From: AM-1111 sp046302135
GTDB taxonomy: Bacteria; Bacteroidota; Bacteroidia; B-17B0; Aurantibacillaceae
DNA length: 6,794 nucleotides
Direction: 5' to 3'
Assembly: GCA_046302135.1 (NCBI GenBank)
Contig: JBKCIQ010000092.1
Coordinates: forward strand, 1 to 6,794
The notes below the pieces were generated by a model, which saw nothing but the letters and a program-made list of their open reading frames with translations, was not told the origin of the DNA and made no database searches. Both the position numbers and the translations under genes were made by a program. Shown piece by piece: positions 5,982 through 6,794 of the stretch (positions are counted from its first letter, which is position 1; every line of letters starts with the position of its first letter).

Positions 5982-5989
5982 TATATTTG
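5982..5989 (+). promoter_or_regulatory. Candidate Bacteroidota -7 element for the AraC-type gene
   Basis: TATATTTG matches TAnnTTTG exactly and is followed by C, as in many Bacteroidota promoters. Transcription would start near 5996, giving a leader of about 94 bases. No TTG -33 element is at the normal distance (ATG at 5963-5965 is the nearest), which would fit a promoter that needs an activator. Confidence 0.5.
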
Positions 5990-6021
5990 CTTTATTGTAT
6001 AATAGCGATTCTATAATGTTT

Positions 6022-6030
6022 TTAGTAGGT
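6022..6030 (+). repeat. Second copy of the TTAGTAGGT direct repeat
   Basis: This 9-base word is identical to 5967-5975; the starts are 55 bases apart, on either side of the candidate -7 element. A shorter relative, GTAGTAG, occurs at 5786-5792. AraC-family proteins often bind direct repeats near their own promoters, so this is a candidate autoregulatory half-site. Confidence 0.4.
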
Positions 6031-6089
6031 GAGAAAATCACGTTATGAACTTATTTAAATAAAAAAACAAGTATTTTATAGTTTGTAAA

Positions 6090-6794
6090 ATGAACCAAAC
6101 CATTTTCAAAGACGAAACTAAAAACGAAATTCGCTTTTCAGAATTCAGTAAGATTGAAGCTGAAACTCCGTTTACTGGTTTAGGAATAAAATATGTTGCT
6201 TCGGGTGAAGAGGTATACATTGCAAATAATAAAAAATATTCGGTAAAAGAAGGCGAATATATTATCGGAAATGATTTCACGAAGACAATAGTCCAAATAA
6301 ACAATAAAAAAACCGTCCAGGGACTTTGCATCGACATTTCTGAGTCTATCATATCTGAGGTTGCTGATTATTATGACCTAAATAGCATTGACCTAAAAGA
6401 ATTTTTACTTTCTGATCAGTTTTTTGTGAATCGTTACAATGTGAAAAATACCAGTCTTGGCTATTCACTGATCGAGATCAATAAAAAAATTAAAAGCGGA
6501 CATCACAAGAATAATTTTTTACATGAAGAACTTTTTTATTCATTAGCAGAATCCATCATTACTGACCAGCGTTTTGTCTTTAACCACCTCAATAAAATGG
6601 ATTTTAAAAAATCAAGTACCAATGAAGAGGTATTTCGTTTATTGCTTAGAGCGAAAGATAACATTGACTTGAAACTTACAGAAAATTTATCCTTGGAAGA
6701 AATCAGTTCAGGAGTTGGCATTTCAAAATATCATTTTATCCGTCTTTTCAAAACCATTTTTGGTGTATCTCCTTATCAATACCAAAAAAGAAAA
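6090..6794 (+). CDS. AraC-family transcriptional regulator, 3' end missing
   Basis: The window holds 235 codons, open to the last base. Residues of about 1-165 are a divergent N-terminal domain, with a beta-rich first part (GIKYVASGEEVYI, YSVKEGEYIIGND) like the cupin-type sensor of AraC proteins, then helices that probably serve for dimer contacts. Residues of about 180-235 are the AraC DNA-binding domain: a linker helix (VFRLLLRAKDNIDLKL), the first helix-turn-helix (LSLEEISSGVGISKYHFIRL, 200-219) and the signature FKTIFGVSPYQYQKRK (220-235). The window cuts off at the start of the last helix, so about 20-50 residues are missing. Its effector and targets are unknown. ATG 6090 is the first start after an in-frame stop (TAA 6060-6062) and has no Shine-Dalgarno sequence. 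A TAnnTTTG promoter and repeated TTAGTAGGT sites upstream suggest self-regulation. It is read away from the kelch gene, 422 bases downstream of it. Confidence 0.9.
   Translation, partial: MNQTIFKDETKNEIRFSEFSKIEAETPFTGLGIKYVASGEEVYIANNKKYSVKEGEYIIGNDFTKTIVQINNKKTVQGLCIDISESIISEVADYYDLNSIDLKEFLLSDQFFVNRYNVKNTSLGYSLIEINKKIKSGHHKNNFLHEELFYSLAESIITDQRFVFNHLNKMDFKKSSTNEEVFRLLLRAKDNIDLKLTENLSLEEISSGVGISKYHFIRLFKTIFGVSPYQYQKRK

Larger units (their letters stand above)
5668..6089. other. Intergenic region between the kelch and AraC-type genes, 422 bp
   Basis: No convincing gene lies here. The left part holds an inverted repeat (5776-5822). The middle is A/T homopolymer-rich. The right part has a candidate promoter (5982-5989), a 9-bp direct repeat on both sides of it and a five-codon leader frame (ATG 6045 to TAA 6062) in front of the regulator gene. 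A 21-codon minus-strand open stretch ending near 5706 (…FEKKLAEFIK, then stop) looks protein-like but is too short to call. Confidence 0.6.

Noticed and set aside
6038..6352. Minus-strand 104-codon open frame with hydrophobic stretches
   Set aside because: It is antisense to the AraC-type gene and its leader; the AraC reading has a clear domain match, this one none.
6536..6721. Minus-strand 61-codon open frame
   Set aside because: Antisense to the conserved helix-turn-helix part of the AraC-type gene.

Overview
The window reads as chromosomal DNA of a low-GC member of the Bacteroidota (Flavobacteriia/Crocinitomicaceae-like; the family is a guess). The support is: two intact secreted proteins ending in type IX secretion (T9SS) type A sorting domains (F/Y-PNP motif, then an 'LKIN.SL...KY.VY' segment); no Shine-Dalgarno sequence before any start codon; matches to the Bacteroidota -7 promoter element TAnnTTTG; and very AT-rich spacers.

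Layout. On the minus strand at the left are two tandem, related genes for secreted beta-propeller proteins. The gene at 392-1918 is complete, with a PQQ-like propeller and a T9SS tail. The downstream gene at 273-1 runs off the window edge and keeps only its signal peptide and the start of the mature protein. A good intrinsic terminator separates them, and both leaders carry a similar CCC..AAGAGTT motif. A 516-base divergent spacer (1919-2434) follows, with a 10-bp tandem repeat and candidate promoters facing both ways. On the plus strand, 2435-3904 encodes a 489-residue all-helical cytoplasmic protein with TPR-like segments and no assigned function. Converging on its stop codon from the minus strand is a C-terminal scrap of homoserine dehydrogenase (about 3900-4127), a gene relic with no catalytic part. 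Next, 4279-5667 (plus) encodes a secreted seven-blade kelch propeller with a T9SS tail. A 422-base spacer (5668-6089) holds inverted repeats, a perfect TAnnTTTG octamer and a 9-bp direct repeat on either side of it. The window ends inside an AraC-family regulator gene (6090 onward).

How the genes relate. The three propeller proteins would be exported by Sec and then moved by T9SS to the cell surface or medium, where they may act as binding or adhesion modules. Nothing links them to one pathway, and each gene appears to have its own promoter. The region looks like a patchwork of surface-protein genes, a lineage-specific helical protein and a relic of a housekeeping gene. I see no tRNA, rRNA, CRISPR array, intact mobile element or recognisable defence system. 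The most informative oddities are the homoserine dehydrogenase relic, the unassigned helical protein and the repeat arrangement in front of the AraC-type gene.
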